A stretch of DNA of 64,000 nucleotides from Longimicrobiales bacterium (GTDB taxonomy: Bacteria > Gemmatimonadota > Gemmatimonadetes > Longimicrobiales > Gaopeijiaceae), in contig CATQHQ010000002.1 of NCBI GenBank assembly GCA_958296005.1, positions 310,001 through 374,000 on the forward strand, written 5' to 3'. Shown in pieces: positions 30,001 through 37,110 of the stretch; position 1 is the stretch's first letter; every line of letters begins with the position of its first letter. The notes under the pieces are model-generated. The model worked only from the letters and a program-made list of their open reading frames with translations. It had not been told where the DNA came from and made no database searches. The translations under genes and the position numbers were made by a program.

Positions 30001-30364
30001 CGACGCCGCCTCCGGGCTGCCGTGCCACCGTCCTCGGTCGTCCCCCGTAGCCGTCTTCGGACCGGGCTGGGTGGACCGGATCACCCGTCGCCAGTCGCCG
30101 GAGTCGAGCCGCGCGCTGGGCTGGGACACGCCGTCGGGACGTTCTTCCGCAGGCGACTGGTTCTCTGCGCGCTCCTTCGGCCACACGGGCTATACGGGCA
30201 CCTCGATCTGGATTGATCCGACGCTCGACCTGGGGGTGGTCCTGCTCACCAACCGCGTGAACCCGACCCGCCAGAACGCCAAGCACGTCCCCCTGCGCCG
30301 GCGCGTCCACGACTTGGCGGCCCGCGCGATCATCGACACGCCCCCGAGGCGACGCGAGCCGTGA
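27089..30364 (+). CDS. Fusion lipoprotein: GH3 NagZ-type beta-N-acetylglucosaminidase + class C beta-lactamase-family domain
   Basis: Envelope enzyme of 1,091 residues that probably degrades muropeptides. A lipobox (TVLAAC) follows the signal. The first domain is GH3: the NagZ dyad loop KHFPGHGDTRTDSH begins near residue 253 and the nucleophile loop ILFTDALRMG near 338, with the accessory GH3 sandwich to about 620. After a linker of about 100 residues comes a serine hydrolase with SLTK near 771, YSD near 861 and HTG near 1030. B. subtilis encodes NagZ, the beta-lactamase-fold amidase AmiE and NamZ side by side; here NagZ and an AmiE-like domain are one chain. The GTG at 27089 gives the signal sequence. 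Confidence 0.9.
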   Translation: MIAQATSEATPRPAVPGRPAVPARSAAALLLLTVLAACSPRGAGTPSAAPAPELAAALDADARRWVDETLAGLSLREAVAQLVVPWIPGGYASETDPDFQELLGWVEKGLGGVSISIGVPDAYVAKLNRLQSHALVPLLVTSDFENGGPGMRINHSYAIPSLLPQGGGTSFPPTMAFGASGDEALAFEFGRITAEEARAVGVHWLFAPVLDVNSNPANPVIATRSFGEDPEAVGRLGAAFIRGARRGGALSTAKHFPGHGDTRTDSHIVLPVIGADRERLDRVELAPFRTALAAGVDAVMTAHVAVPGVLGDERPATLSPYFMTDVLRDEMGFDGILFTDALRMGAITNGYGAGEAAVLSLEAGSDVLLAPDGIGRTIDAVARAVESGRISRTRIERSVRRLLEAKARLGLHRESRVDPGAVALRVGTAENRAVAARAAARSITLVRDRDGAVPLAPGVSVTSVTWARDGDLLAGRAFDAALRGFAGRVARVRVGPDTPWATYDSLLLAAADADAVVIGVYAPPRSGAGATALSAGLRTFVERVDQVRPGAAVVVSFGGPYVLSAFPDVGSYVVAWGDRELSQRAAARALTGAEAIGGRLPVSIPPLHRAGDGVDRAAGERNERNAQAAPDPLQEAGFVPPARRNQAEEQTAASDTTGGPGRWRPSRPLPACDDRPPALARSADDLSDAFCTAAGTVVSFREVDPLRVAMSPDSLSALDDAILSALADSAASGAALAIVRRGQLVRLRGYGRLDWDADAPAATPASIFDLASLTKVVGTTTAAVVLAQRGALGLDDAVAAHLPWWDDGDPAKSQVTLRQLLLHQAGLPPFRRFYLEIAGRDAYRDAIGALPLDDPPGLGTVYSDIGLMTVAFVAEEVSGQPLDDFLRAEVWRPLGMGDTGFNPPPSSWDRIASTEIDTVYRGYHVHGEVHDENAHAVGGVAGHAGLFSSARDLAVFVQMMLDRGVAGPCRADAASGLPCHRPRSSPVAVFGPGWVDRITRRQSPESSRALGWDTPSGRSSAGDWFSARSFGHTGYTGTSIWIDPTLDLGVVLLTNRVNPTRQNAKHVPLRRRVHDLAARAIIDTPPRRREP

Positions 30365-31863
30365 CGGCGTTCGGCGGCGTGGACCTCGCGGTCGTCCTCC
30401 TCTACATGGCGGGCGTGGCGGCCTGGGGCGCGTGGCTCGGCCGGGGAACCTCCGGCGGGACCGGCTACTTCCTCGGCAACCGCAACCTCCCTTGGTGGGC
30501 GGTGATGTTCTCCGTCGTCGCGACCGAGACCAGCACCCTCACCTTCCTCTCCGTGCCGGGCGTCTCGTACCTGGGAACCCTCGCGTTCCTGCAACTGACC
30601 CTGGGCTACTTGGTCGGGCGGACCGTCGTGGCCGCGGTGCTGCTGCCGGCGTACTACCGGGGCGACCTGTCCACCGCGTACGAGTTCCTGGGCCGCCGCT
30701 TCGGGACGGCGACGCGCCGCTACGCTTCCGGCGGCTTCATGGTGGCGCGCCTCCTGGCCGACTCGGTGCGGCTCTTCGCCACCGCGATCCCCCTGGCGAT
30801 CGTCACCGGCTGGTCCTACCCGCTTTCCGTGCTGGTCATCGGCGCGGCCACCCTGGCCTATACCTACTTCGGCGGCATCCGCGCTGTGGTGTGGGTGGAC
30901 GCGCTCCAGATGACGTTGTACGTCGCCGGCGGAGTCATCGCGCTGGTCCTGCTCAACGGTGCCGTGGACGGTGGCTGGCCGGCGATCCTGGAGCGCGCCG
31001 GCGCGGCCGGGAAGCTTCAGACGCTGGACTTCTCCACCTCTCTTTCCGTGACCTACACCTTCTGGGCGGGGCTGATCGGGGGAGCATTCCTGTCGATGGC
31101 GTCCCACGGCACCGACCAGCTCATCGTGCAACGGCTCCTGACCTGCCGGGACGCGGTCCAGAGCCGCCGAGCGCTGATCGGCAGCGGCTTTGCAGTGATC
31201 GGCCAGTTCGCGCTCTTCCTCTTCGTAGGACTCGGACTGTGGGCGTTCTACGACGGCCGCGCCTTCGACTCCACCGACGAGATCTTCGCCACCTTCATCG
31301 TCTCCGAGATGCCTGCCGGGGTGCGCGGCCTTCTCGTCGCCGGAGTCTTTGCCGCGGCGATGTCCTCCCTCTCTTCGTCGATCAACTCCTTGGCCTCCGC
31401 CAGCGCCTACGACTTCTGGGGTCCCGCCACGGGTCGCCAGGACGACGACCGGGCCATGCTGACGGCAGGCAAGGTGTTCACCCTGGTCTGGGCGGGCGCG
31501 CTCGTTGCAGGCGCCGTCCTCTTCATCCCGCCCGAAGGCGCCGGGGCCGGGAGCGGCGACCCGTCGGGGGCCTCCCAGCGGGCCGCTGCCGTGGAGGTGG
31601 CGCTTGCGGCGGCCTCCATGGTCTACGGCGGACTGTTGGGCGCCTTTGCCCTGGGCGTCTTCGGGCGCAAGGTCGGGCAGGGCGGAGCGATCGCGGGAAT
31701 GACCGCCGGCGTCGCAACGGTGGTGTCGCTGTGGGCCTGGGGCAGCGTCGCCTGGCCGTGGTTCGTTCTGGTGGGGTTGGTGGTCACCACGGCGGTGGGG
31801 ACGGCGTGGACGGCGACGCGCTCCTTGCTTGGCGCCAGCGAACGGCGGGACCCGCACTCGTGA
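30361..31863 (+). CDS. Sodium:solute symporter (SSS family)
   Basis: Inner-membrane sodium-coupled transporter of 500 residues with about 13 hydrophobic helices. Seen: the N-terminal GGTGYFLGNRNLPWWAVMFS block, in which SSS proteins place substrate and sodium contacts, then an ATETSTLTFLSVPG-type helix, a RLLADSVRLFA helix and the later MSSLSSSINSLAS stretch. The GTG start overlaps the fusion enzyme's stop (GTGA) and its own stop overlaps the kinase start, so import is coupled to the muropeptide-splitting enzyme. I infer an amino-sugar or anhydro-sugar substrate; SSS members also carry sialic acid, glucose and proline. Confidence 0.9.
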   Translation: MTAFGGVDLAVVLLYMAGVAAWGAWLGRGTSGGTGYFLGNRNLPWWAVMFSVVATETSTLTFLSVPGVSYLGTLAFLQLTLGYLVGRTVVAAVLLPAYYRGDLSTAYEFLGRRFGTATRRYASGGFMVARLLADSVRLFATAIPLAIVTGWSYPLSVLVIGAATLAYTYFGGIRAVVWVDALQMTLYVAGGVIALVLLNGAVDGGWPAILERAGAAGKLQTLDFSTSLSVTYTFWAGLIGGAFLSMASHGTDQLIVQRLLTCRDAVQSRRALIGSGFAVIGQFALFLFVGLGLWAFYDGRAFDSTDEIFATFIVSEMPAGVRGLLVAGVFAAAMSSLSSSINSLASASAYDFWGPATGRQDDDRAMLTAGKVFTLVWAGALVAGAVLFIPPEGAGAGSGDPSGASQRAAAVEVALAAASMVYGGLLGAFALGVFGRKVGQGGAIAGMTAGVATVVSLWAWGSVAWPWFVLVGLVVTTAVGTAWTATRSLLGASERRDPHS

Positions 31864-32765
31864 CCTGGGTGGGCGTGGACGGCGGCGGGACCCGTTCCCG
31901 CGCTCTGGCCGTCGATGCCCAGGGGCGGGAGCTGGCCGCCGTCGAAGGCCCTGCGGGGCTGGTGGACCCTCGGAACCCGGTCGCGGCCGTCGCGGTGGTG
32001 GCGGAGCTGGTGCGACGGGTCGCAAAGGCCGCTGGGGCGGCGTTGCCGCTGGACGGCCTGTGGGCTGGGTTGGCGGGGGCGGGGCGGGATCGGCCCCGTC
32101 GAGCCGTCAAAGCCGCCCTGGCCGGCGCCGGCTTGGCGCGCCGCATCGGCATCGGTACCGACGTGGAAGCGGCGCGGGCCGACGCCTTCGGCGAGGGGCC
32201 GGGGATCCTGCTGGTGGCGGGCACCGGCTCCGTCGTGCTAGCGGTGGACCCAGGGGGAACGCGGGTGACGGTGGGCGGGTGGGGTAGCGTTCTCGACGAC
32301 GAAGGCAGCGGCTACCGGATCGGCTTGGAAGGACTCCAGGCCGTGGTCCGCAGCGCCGACGGTCGAGTGCCCGAGACGGCGCTGACCCACGCGATCGCGC
32401 AGCAGACGGGCGTCTCTGCGCCGACGGACTTGGTGGGCTGGGTCGCCCGCGCCACCAAGAAAGAGGTGGCCGCGCTGGCGCCGACGGTTGCGCAGACCGC
32501 CGCGACGGGTGACGCCGCCGCCGCCCGGGTGGTTCATCGCGCGCTGAACGGGTTGCGGGAGATGCTGAACGCCGCCCTGGCCCGCACCGGCGAGTGGAGC
32601 GGCCCCCCGCCCCTGGCCCTCTCGGGGGGACTCGTGCAGGAAGGAAGGGCGCTTCACCAACCCGTGGCGGCGATCGGGTCCGAGCTCGGGTGCCGCATCC
32701 ACCCCGGCCCGGTAGTGCCCGAACGGGGCGCGGCTCGCAAGGCGCTGCAGGCAGGACGGACCTAG
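31860..32765 (+). CDS. BadF/BadG/BcrA/BcrD-family sugar kinase (GlcNAc/MurNAc kinase-like)
   Basis: ASKHA-fold kinase of 301 residues. The phosphate-1 loop GVDGGGTRSRALAVD is at the start, a second phosphate/hinge element VAGTGSVVLA is near residues 120-130, GGWGSVLDDEGSGYRIG follows, and the adenosine motif LALSGGL is near the C-terminus. N-acetylglucosamine kinases and the Clostridium MurNAc/GlcNAc kinase MurK belong to this family. Downstream of NamZ/NagZ-type enzymes and a symporter, it plausibly phosphorylates released amino sugars. The start GTG overlaps the symporter stop by four bases. A MurQ-type etherase, needed for MurNAc-6-phosphate, is not in the window. Confidence 0.85.
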   Translation: MTWVGVDGGGTRSRALAVDAQGRELAAVEGPAGLVDPRNPVAAVAVVAELVRRVAKAAGAALPLDGLWAGLAGAGRDRPRRAVKAALAGAGLARRIGIGTDVEAARADAFGEGPGILLVAGTGSVVLAVDPGGTRVTVGGWGSVLDDEGSGYRIGLEGLQAVVRSADGRVPETALTHAIAQQTGVSAPTDLVGWVARATKKEVAALAPTVAQTAATGDAAAARVVHRALNGLREMLNAALARTGEWSGPPPLALSGGLVQEGRALHQPVAAIGSELGCRIHPGPVVPERGAARKALQAGRT

Positions 32766-32804
32766 TCCTGCCATTTTGGCAGTACTCCTGCCGTTTTGGC
32801 AGGA
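32766..32804. promoter_or_regulatory. Tandem palindromic operators upstream of hsp20
   Basis: TCCTGCCATTTTGGCAGTA (32766-32784) and TCCTGCCGTTTTGGCAGGA (32786-32804) are two near-identical palindromes. Arms CTGCC and GGCAG flank a five-base core; centres are at 32775 and 32795, exactly 20 bases apart, so both face the same side of the helix. They lie one base after the kinase stop and about 100 bases before the hsp20 ATG, just upstream of a sigma-54-like element. They look like sites for a dimeric regulator binding cooperatively. Confidence 0.75.
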
Positions 32805-32811
32805 AAAACGG

Positions 32812-32828
32812 CGGCACGGCTCGTGCAG
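32812..32828 (+). promoter_or_regulatory. Sigma-54-type -24/-12 promoter of hsp20
   Basis: GGCACGGCTCGTGC keeps the invariant GG (32813-32814) and GC (32825-32826) with exactly ten bases between, and matches GGCACG of the consensus TGGCACG-N4-TTGC. The predicted start is near 32838, about 65 bases before the ATG, after which AAGGAAGG provides a ribosome site. The -12 side (GTGC) departs from TTGC. Confidence 0.55.
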
Positions 32829-32902
32829 AGGAGACGGGCACGCGGCGAAGCGACTCGTCGCGCACCAACCAACTCTGCCAACCCAACAAGGAAGGTTGAA
32901 CG

Positions 32903-33355
32903 ATGTCGCTGACCAAGTACACGAACCGCCTCGTCCCCCGGCACGACTTCGACGTGCTGGCCGGCCGCATGAACCGGATCTTCGGGGACGCGGCGCCCGC
33001 AAACGTCGTCCAAGGCTCGGGCTGGCTCCCCAACGCCAGCGTCCAGGAGTTCGACAACGAGCTCGTCCTCTCCGTCGAGCTGCCGGGCGTGGGCGAGGAC
33101 TCCCTCGATATCGCGCTCGAGAACAACGTCCTGACGATCTCCGGCGAGAAGCGCGCCGAGCACGAAACCGGGTCGGAGGGCAAGTACCACCTCCTGGAGC
33201 GGACGTTCGGCGCCTTCCGCCGGGTCTTCCGCCTGCCGGGCACGGTCCGCGCCGACGCCATCACGGCCGAGCTGGAAAACGGCCTCCTGACGGTACGCCT
33301 CCCCAAGGCCGAGGAGGCACGCGCGCGGAAGATCGAGGTGGGCCGCCGGGCCTAA
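32903..33355 (+). CDS. Hsp20/alpha-crystallin small heat-shock protein
   Basis: ATP-independent holdase of 150 residues that binds unfolding proteins in large oligomers. The alpha-crystallin domain spans about residues 42-140: it begins WLPNASVQEFDNELVLSVEL, contains the PGVGEDSLDIALENNVLTIS block and ends with ENGLLTVRLPK, which carries the A-x-L/x-n-G-L-L motif of the family. A strong AAGGAAGG lies upstream of the ATG. The gene stands alone on its strand and is controlled by tandem palindromes and a sigma-54-like promoter. It converges on the GDP-mannose epimerase operon. Confidence 0.96.
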   Translation: MSLTKYTNRLVPRHDFDVLAGRMNRIFGDAAPANVVQGSGWLPNASVQEFDNELVLSVELPGVGEDSLDIALENNVLTISGEKRAEHETGSEGKYHLLERTFGAFRRVFRLPGTVRADAITAELENGLLTVRLPKAEEARARKIEVGRRA

Positions 33356-33385
33356 CGGCTCGACAGCCACACACCTCCCAAGCCC

Positions 33386-33416
33386 GCGGGGTCCGGTCCA
33401 TTGGGCTGGGCCCCGC
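33386..33416. terminator. Strong hairpin between converging hsp20 and epimerase genes
   Basis: Bases 33386-33399 can pair with 33403-33416 over 14 pairs (including three G-T wobbles) around an ATT loop. It lies in the 75-base gap between two converging stop codons, where a bidirectional terminator is expected. No run of T follows on either strand, so it may act as a barrier or RNA-end stabiliser rather than a classic intrinsic terminator. Confidence 0.55.
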
Positions 33417-33430
33417 AGGCGTTCCTACTG

Positions 33431-34399
33431 TCAGCCGTACTTCTCGACGTACTGGTCGTAGATCCAGCTGTAGGTGCGCTCGAGGCCGGCCTTGAGCCGT
33501 ATCGACGGCTCCCATCCCAGCTTCTCGACGATCAGTCGGTTGTCGCTGTTGCGACCGTTGACGCCCTTGGGACGGTCCAGCAAGTAGCGCCGCTTCAGCT
33601 TCACGCCGGCGATCTCTTCGGCGATGTCGACAAGCTGGTTGATGGTGACCAGCTCGCTGGACCCAAGGTTGATGGGATCGACGATCTCGCTTCGGGCGAT
33701 CGCCAGCGTGCCCTCGAGGCAGTCGTCGATGTACATGAACGACCGGGTCTGCGTGCCGTCTCCCCAGATCTCGATTTCATGGACGCCTGTGCGCTTGGCC
33801 TGCGCCACCTTGCGGCAGATCGCCGCGGGCGCCTTCTCCCGTCCGTCGTCCCATGCGCCCATCGGCCCATAGACGTTGTGATACCGCGCAACGCGGGCGG
33901 GCACGCCAAAGTCTTCTCGAAAATGCCTGCACATCCGTTCGGAGAAGAGCTTCTCCCACCCATAGCCGTCCTCGGGCATCGCCGGGTAGGCGTCCTCCTC
34001 CCGCAGGGGAGCCACATCGGCGCTGTCTTGCTTGTCCGCCCGGTACACGCAAGCCGACGAGGAATAGAAGAACCGCTGAACGCCATGCTTCTTGGCGGCC
34101 ATCAGCATGTGCGTGGTGATGAGCACCGAAAGCATGCACAGCGCCTTGTTGTTCTCGATGAAGCCGATCCCTCCCATGTCGGCGGCGAGCTGATAGCACT
34201 CCGCCACGCCTTCGCACGCCGCCATGCACGCACCGATCTCCGTCAGGTCGGCCACCACGTTCTCGGCCTCCCCGTGCACTTGGTACCACTCCTGCAAGGG
34301 CTTGCGGTCCACGCACCGAACAGCGTGACCCGCGTCCAGCACCGACCGGGCGAGATGCCCGCCGATGAAGCCTCCGGCTCCTGCCACCAATATCTTCAT
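33431..34399 (-). CDS. GDP-mannose 3,5-epimerase-like NAD-dependent sugar epimerase
   Basis: Extended short-chain dehydrogenase of 322 residues. The NAD loop GAGGFIGG is near the N-terminus, ADMGGIGFIENN and SSSACVY line the active site, the catalytic YGWEK follows, then RYHNVYGP, GREKAPAAICRK and GDGTQTRSF. This set closely follows the plant-type GDP-mannose 3,5-epimerase, which makes GDP-L-galactose/gulose, rather than UDP-galactose 4-epimerase. Product use in a surface glycan is inferred from the neighbouring glycosyltransferase and methyltransferase. Start and upstream stop share ATGA. It is the last gene of the polyamine-transporter operon. Confidence 0.88.
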   Translation of the reverse strand: MKILVAGAGGFIGGHLARSVLDAGHAVRCVDRKPLQEWYQVHGEAENVVADLTEIGACMAACEGVAECYQLAADMGGIGFIENNKALCMLSVLITTHMLMAAKKHGVQRFFYSSSACVYRADKQDSADVAPLREEDAYPAMPEDGYGWEKLFSERMCRHFREDFGVPARVARYHNVYGPMGAWDDGREKAPAAICRKVAQAKRTGVHEIEIWGDGTQTRSFMYIDDCLEGTLAIARSEIVDPINLGSSELVTINQLVDIAEEIAGVKLKRRYLLDRPKGVNGRNSDNRLIVEKLGWEPSIRLKAGLERTYSWIYDQYVEKYG

Positions 34400-35535
34400 G
34401 CGAACGAACCTGTCGCGGAGGGAGCTGTACGGGTCGCCTGCTTGACCCCGCTGATGACCACCGATCCGCCGCGCACTCCCAGGGGTGCCAGGACCCGCCC
34501 GAGGAAGTCGTCGAAGCGCATGACGTTCATCATCGCAGGCACGCTCGGCGAGAAGCGGCCTCGGGTCAGCTTCTGGAGCCCGATGCAGAGGTAGCGAAGA
34601 AGAGGCCCATGGCGGCGCGCGCGCACTTCGGGAAAGAGCGTCCTGATCTTGTCGAGGCGCCGTGAGGTAACGGGCCTGCAGTGGATACCCTTCTCCTGCT
34701 TGCCCAGCAGCCTGGTTCCGATCCAGTGCAGAGGCGTGGCGAACGGGTCGGTGCCGGCGAACCTTCCCCCGGCTGCCAGCACTCGGTGCAGCTCGGCGCC
34801 CAGGCAGGCAAACCTCATGTGATGAAAGCACCCTCCGGAGAACGCCAAGTCGATGGAGCCGTCCGCAAGAGGCATCTCCTCGGCGACGCCGACGACAGCA
34901 AGAAAGTTGTCCTGCACGCCCCATTCGGCGGCGAGACCCGATGCGTACTGGGCTTCGTACAGCATCGGCGTCACCAACGTCGCCGACCGTGCGCCCGCAA
35001 GCAGCATCTTGACCGCGTGGGATCCGCTGCCGCCGATCTGAAGCGCCTGCTTTCCCTTGACGGGCGACAAGTGAACGTAGCCTTCAAGTTGGGAGAGAGA
35101 ATCGTGCGGCGCATCGACCCAAAGGCGTGCGGGGTGCGGAAAGGTGGACGCGACCAACGGGACTTTGTCCCTGTGCCGCGCAAGCGCGCCCATGATGGCG
35201 TCGTAGGACGACCGGTTGGCCGGGTTGTTGTAGTACGCCATTTCCTCGTACGCTTCGGCGTAGGACGGGGCCGACAGGTCGATCGCCTCAAGGTTGTCCG
35301 CGACGTCGGCCGGCACGAGCCTCTCGGGTCCGAGGAGCACCGGAATGCCGTCCACGACGGGGTAGGCGTGACCCGCATCCTTCGCGAGCAACACCGTTGT
35401 CGCCGACCGGCCTGCGCTGATCGGCTCGGGCGGTCCGGGCCCCTTTCGGGGAACGGCAACCCAGTCGGAGCCAACTTCCGCGAACGCGAGGGACTGGCCT
35501 GTCGTTGGGCAACGGAGGATATCGAGGTCGATCAA
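34396..35535 (-). CDS. SAM-dependent methyltransferase with N-terminal Trm112-like zinc-ribbon domain
   Basis: Class I methyltransferase of about 379 residues. Residues 1-75 resemble a Trm112p-like module (LDILRCPTTGQSL to AYPVVDGIPVLL). A helical spacer follows, then the SAM fold with QIGGSGSHAVKMLLAGA as motif I, EEMPLADGSIDLAFSGGCFH as motifs II/III and AELHRVLAAGGRFAGTDPF. This arrangement is common in glycan, lipid or quinone methyltransferases of biosynthetic clusters. The start is uncertain: TTG at 35535 overlaps the upstream stop (TTGA), matching the operon's style, but a GTG at 35556 is possible. Context suggests a sugar or glycolipid acceptor. Confidence 0.75.
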   Translation of the reverse strand: MIDLDILRCPTTGQSLAFAEVGSDWVAVPRKGPGPPEPISAGRSATTVLLAKDAGHAYPVVDGIPVLLGPERLVPADVADNLEAIDLSAPSYAEAYEEMAYYNNPANRSSYDAIMGALARHRDKVPLVASTFPHPARLWVDAPHDSLSQLEGYVHLSPVKGKQALQIGGSGSHAVKMLLAGARSATLVTPMLYEAQYASGLAAEWGVQDNFLAVVGVAEEMPLADGSIDLAFSGGCFHHMRFACLGAELHRVLAAGGRFAGTDPFATPLHWIGTRLLGKQEKGIHCRPVTSRRLDKIRTLFPEVRARRHGPLLRYLCIGLQKLTRGRFSPSVPAMMNVMRFDDFLGRVLAPLGVRGGSVVISGVKQATRTAPSATGSFA

Positions 35536-36260
35536 GGTCGTGCGGCCAGCTGCCACACCTTTGCGGCGGGCTTGAGGAACGGCACCAGAAGACCCCCGCG
35601 GAGACCGTTTCTCGCCCACGCCTGCGCCACGTCCACGTTGCCTCTTACGATCTGGGAACTGTTCCCGCCGGTGGCCATCTTGACGACCACCCTGTCGAGG
35701 TAGCGCACGCGGATGCGAGCCTTGCGGATGAAGCGCAACATCAGCTCGTAGTCCGCCGCGACCGGATAGCGCAGGTCGAACACGCCATGGCGCTCGTATA
35801 CGCTGCGACGCACGAAAAACGACGGATGAGGCGGCATCCAACCCAAGTACCACTTGGCGTTCGCGCACCGTCCCGCCTTCCAGTAACGCACCACTTTGCC
35901 GGCGCGGTTGGTGTACACGATGTCGCCGTAGCACGCGTCGGCTCCGTCGAGGCGGCTTGCGACGTCCCGCAACACCAGCGGATCCACGTAGTGGTCGTCG
36001 GCGTTCAGAATTGCTACCACGTCGCCGCGAGCTCGGCGGATCCCCTTGTTCATTGCATCGTACAGCCCGTCGTCGGGCTCGCTCACCAGTACGTCGATCT
36101 CGTCCCTGTACTTGGCGAGAACGTCCAGAGTTGCGTCCGTGGATCCGCCGTCCACGACGATCAGCTCCGGCGCCGGGTCGTACTGCTGCGCGAGGATCGA
36201 CTTGATGGCGCGCTCCACCCGCACGTCGTTCAGCACCGGCGTTACGACGGAGATCGTCAT
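35532..36260 (-). CDS. Family 2 glycosyltransferase
   Basis: GT-A glycosyltransferase of 242 residues resembling WcaA/colanic-type enzymes. Seen: the TISVVTPVLND start, ELIVVDGGSTDATLDVL, DDGLYDAMNKGI, VVAILNADDHYVDP with the DxD-like NADD, and a basic C-terminus. There is no transmembrane segment. The ATG at 36260 overlaps the permease stop (ATGA). Together with the methyltransferase and epimerase it forms a three-gene glycan unit attached to the tail of a polyamine-type ABC operon. Confidence 0.87.
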   Translation of the reverse strand: MTISVVTPVLNDVRVERAIKSILAQQYDPAPELIVVDGGSTDATLDVLAKYRDEIDVLVSEPDDGLYDAMNKGIRRARGDVVAILNADDHYVDPLVLRDVASRLDGADACYGDIVYTNRAGKVVRYWKAGRCANAKWYLGWMPPHPSFFVRRSVYERHGVFDLRYPVAADYELMLRFIRKARIRVRYLDRVVVKMATGGNSSQIVRGNVDVAQAWARNGLRGGLLVPFLKPAAKVWQLAARP

Positions 36261-37105
36261 CGCTGCGTCTTCCGTCCTTCGCTCCGTCGCCGCAACCACT
36301 CCACCGTAAACAGGAGCGTCACCGCAAAGACGATGAGGAAGGTGGCCACCGCCAGGATCGCCGGGCTGATCTGCTCCCGGATCCCCGCCCACATCTGCCG
36401 GGGGATCGTGCGCTGCTCCACGCCGCCCATGAAGAGCACCACCACCACTTCGTCGAACGACGTGGCGAAGGCGAACAGCGCCCCCGAGAAGACGCCCGGC
36501 GCGATGAGGGGCAGCTGCACTTGGCGGAACGTGCGCAGCGGCGTGGCGCCCATGCTGGCGGCGGCCCGGGTCAGGTTGGTGTCGAAGCCGGTCAAAGTCG
36601 CGGTGACCGTAATCACCACGAACGGCGTGCCCAGCGCCGCGTGGGCGAGGATCAGCCCGATGTGGGTTTGGGTAAGCCCGACGCTGGAATAGAAGAAGAA
36701 CATCCCGGCTGCCGAGATGATCAGAGGCGTCACCATGGGCGAGATCAGCAGGCCCATGACGAACCGCCGCGCGGGCATCGCCGGACTGGCCAGCCCAAGC
36801 GCCGCCAGGGTGCCCAGAGTCGTGGCCAGCCCCGTCGCCGACAGGCCGATGAGGAAGCTGTTGGCGATCCCCCGGCGCCAAGCCTCGTCTTCCACCACTT
36901 GACGGTACCAGCGCAGGGAATAGGCTTCCGAGTCGAAGCGCAGCATTCCCTCCGTGAAGGTGAAGTACGGTTCGGCGTTGAAGCTCAGGGGCACGATGAC
37001 CAGGATCGGCGCCAGCAGGAAGAAGAACACGGCGGCGCAGAAGCCCAAGTAGGCGAACCGGACGACGCGGTCGCCGGCGCTGAGAGCGGTCGTTGCGGCG
37101 GCCAC
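36257..37105 (-). CDS. ABC transporter permease, PotC type
   Basis: Inner-membrane permease of 282 residues with about six helices. The binding-protein-dependent transport (EAA) loop reads AAASMGATPLRTFRQVQLPL, where the ATPase docks. In the polyamine/opine branch PotC is the second permease; the extended periplasmic loop after helix 1 (FTFTEGMLRFDSEAYSLRWY) is typical. The start is a GTG five bases after the PotB-like stop. A weaker alternative is the longer upstream frame, which runs antisense-like through PotB and is not credible. Confidence 0.9.
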   Translation of the reverse strand: MAAATTALSAGDRVVRFAYLGFCAAVFFFLLAPILVIVPLSFNAEPYFTFTEGMLRFDSEAYSLRWYRQVVEDEAWRRGIANSFLIGLSATGLATTLGTLAALGLASPAMPARRFVMGLLISPMVTPLIISAAGMFFFYSSVGLTQTHIGLILAHAALGTPFVVITVTATLTGFDTNLTRAAASMGATPLRTFRQVQLPLIAPGVFSGALFAFATSFDEVVVVLFMGGVEQRTIPRQMWAGIREQISPAILAVATFLIVFAVTLLFTVEWLRRRSEGRKTQR

Positions 37106-37110
37106 GAGGG

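Noticed and set aside
35536-35934. N-terminal extension of the Trm112/methyltransferase frame
   Set aside because: It runs through the glycosyltransferase gene in another frame and shows no domain; only the part after about 35556 is family-like.
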